Positions 63,534-64,000 of a stretch of 64,000 nucleotides of DNA are shown piece by piece. Made by a program: the position numbers and the translations under genes. The stretch is taken from contig DYIU01000003.1 in assembly GCA_020723485.1 (NCBI GenBank), forward strand, positions 310,001 to 374,000, read 5' to 3'. The notes below the pieces were generated by a model, which saw nothing but the letters and a program-made list of their open reading frames with translations, was not told the DNA's origin and did not search any database. The DNA is from Acidimicrobium ferrooxidans. GTDB lineage: Bacteria > Actinomycetota > Geothermincolia > Fen-727 > Anoxymicrobiaceae. Each line of letters begins with the position of its first letter. The stretch's first letter is position 1.

Positions 63534-64000
63534 ATGACCGGTTCCGGACGGAAGCACTTCTACCTGAGCGCGGCAGTCTGTATCGGCACGGCCCTGCTCG
63601 TATCGATGGCGGCCGGGTGCGGCCCCGGAGCGCCCGTCATCAAATCCGTGAAGCCCAACAGGGGGCTAATAAAGACAGGATTCAAGATATCCGGCACTAC
63701 GTTCGGGGTGAAACAGGGCAAGAGCACGGTGACGGTCGGAGGCAAGAAAGCTCCCGTCCTCGACTGGTCCGAGACTTCCATCGAGGCGACGGTGCCCGTC
63801 AAGCTCACCGCCGGTAAGTACCCGGTGGTCGTTACGACCGAGGGCGTCCCCAGCAACAAGGTCACCTACACGGTCTACGCCACCTTCACCGGCTCGACGC
63901 CTCTGCCGGCGATGCTCGAGTTCCTCAAGAACAGGAAGATAGATACCGAAGGCATGGAGTTCTCGGTCGTAGCGACCAGCAAGGCGAACCCCGCCTGGAA
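63534..64000 (+). CDS. lipoprotein with IPT/TIG domain, cut by the window end
   Basis: A 155-codon partial frame open to the window end. The lipobox MAAGC closes a signal peptide of about 28 residues. Residues 35-120 match an IPT/TIG immunoglobulin-like domain (SVKPNRGLIKTGFKISG, then GGKKAPVLDWSET and PVVVTTEG). AAGGAGG precedes ATG 63534. It may act with the upstream TIG-bearing hydrolase, 126 bases away on the same strand. Confidence 0.75.
   Translation, partial: MTGSGRKHFYLSAAVCIGTALLVSMAAGCGPGAPVIKSVKPNRGLIKTGFKISGTTFGVKQGKSTVTVGGKKAPVLDWSETSIEATVPVKLTAGKYPVVVTTEGVPSNKVTYTVYATFTGSTPLPAMLEFLKNRKIDTEGMEFSVVATSKANPAW

Overview
The window is a GC-rich bacterial chromosome segment. Frequent GTG/TTG starts, Shine-Dalgarno (SD) sites, ATA and AGG codons in GC-rich genes, and many large secreted repeat proteins suggest an uncultured, probably anaerobic Actinobacteriota lineage (OPB41/Geothermincolia-like). 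This placement is inference; there is no rRNA or other phylogenetic marker here. I see no tRNA, rRNA, CRISPR array, integrase or insertion sequence.

Layout. 0.3-12.7 kb: TldD-type peptidase, AbrB-like regulator, RsmI, a methyltransferase, a secreted L,D-transpeptidase, an FAD enzyme with an M48 peptidase, a double zinc-ribbon protein, a secreted four-module protein, a nitroreductase and an archaeal-type thymidylate synthase. 12.7-25.4 kb: a defence/accessory island of visibly lower GC. It holds a nuclease-methyltransferase fusion with a Type ISP C-terminal domain, a GHKL ATPase fused to a Shedu-like nuclease, a C5 cytosine methyltransferase overlapping a Vsr endonuclease, an EVE-domain protein with a putative nuclease domain, two small unknown genes and two convergent Fic genes. 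25.6-32.9 kb: a four-gene operon of two FAD (GlcD-like) proteins around an Fe-S (GlcF/HdrD-like) protein, then an SDR and membrane proteins. 33-40 kb: an AbiE-type pair, an FGGY kinase with a UroD-family protein, a frameshifted MFS gene and a RelE/RHH pair. 40-64 kb: secreted repeat and beta-propeller proteins mixed with PlsC, a CrtC-like lipocalin, an Fe-S flavoprotein, a radical SAM/B12 protein, an MBL hydrolase, an HNH protein, a muramidase-like protein and a large modular esterase.

Three features stand out. (1) Five secreted proteins each end in exactly four copies of the same roughly 85-130-residue module, behind five different N-terminal parts; this looks like an undescribed surface-display family. 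(2) The island combines N6 and C5 methylation, a Vsr nuclease, a GHKL ATPase-nuclease and an EVE reader, resembling but not matching known MORC/GHKL-type restriction systems. (3) Long hairpin elements with GGGGTCAG ends recur between genes, two of them exactly filling gaps between convergent genes. Promoters with overlapping operators are visible for one Fic gene and both small toxin-antitoxin pairs.
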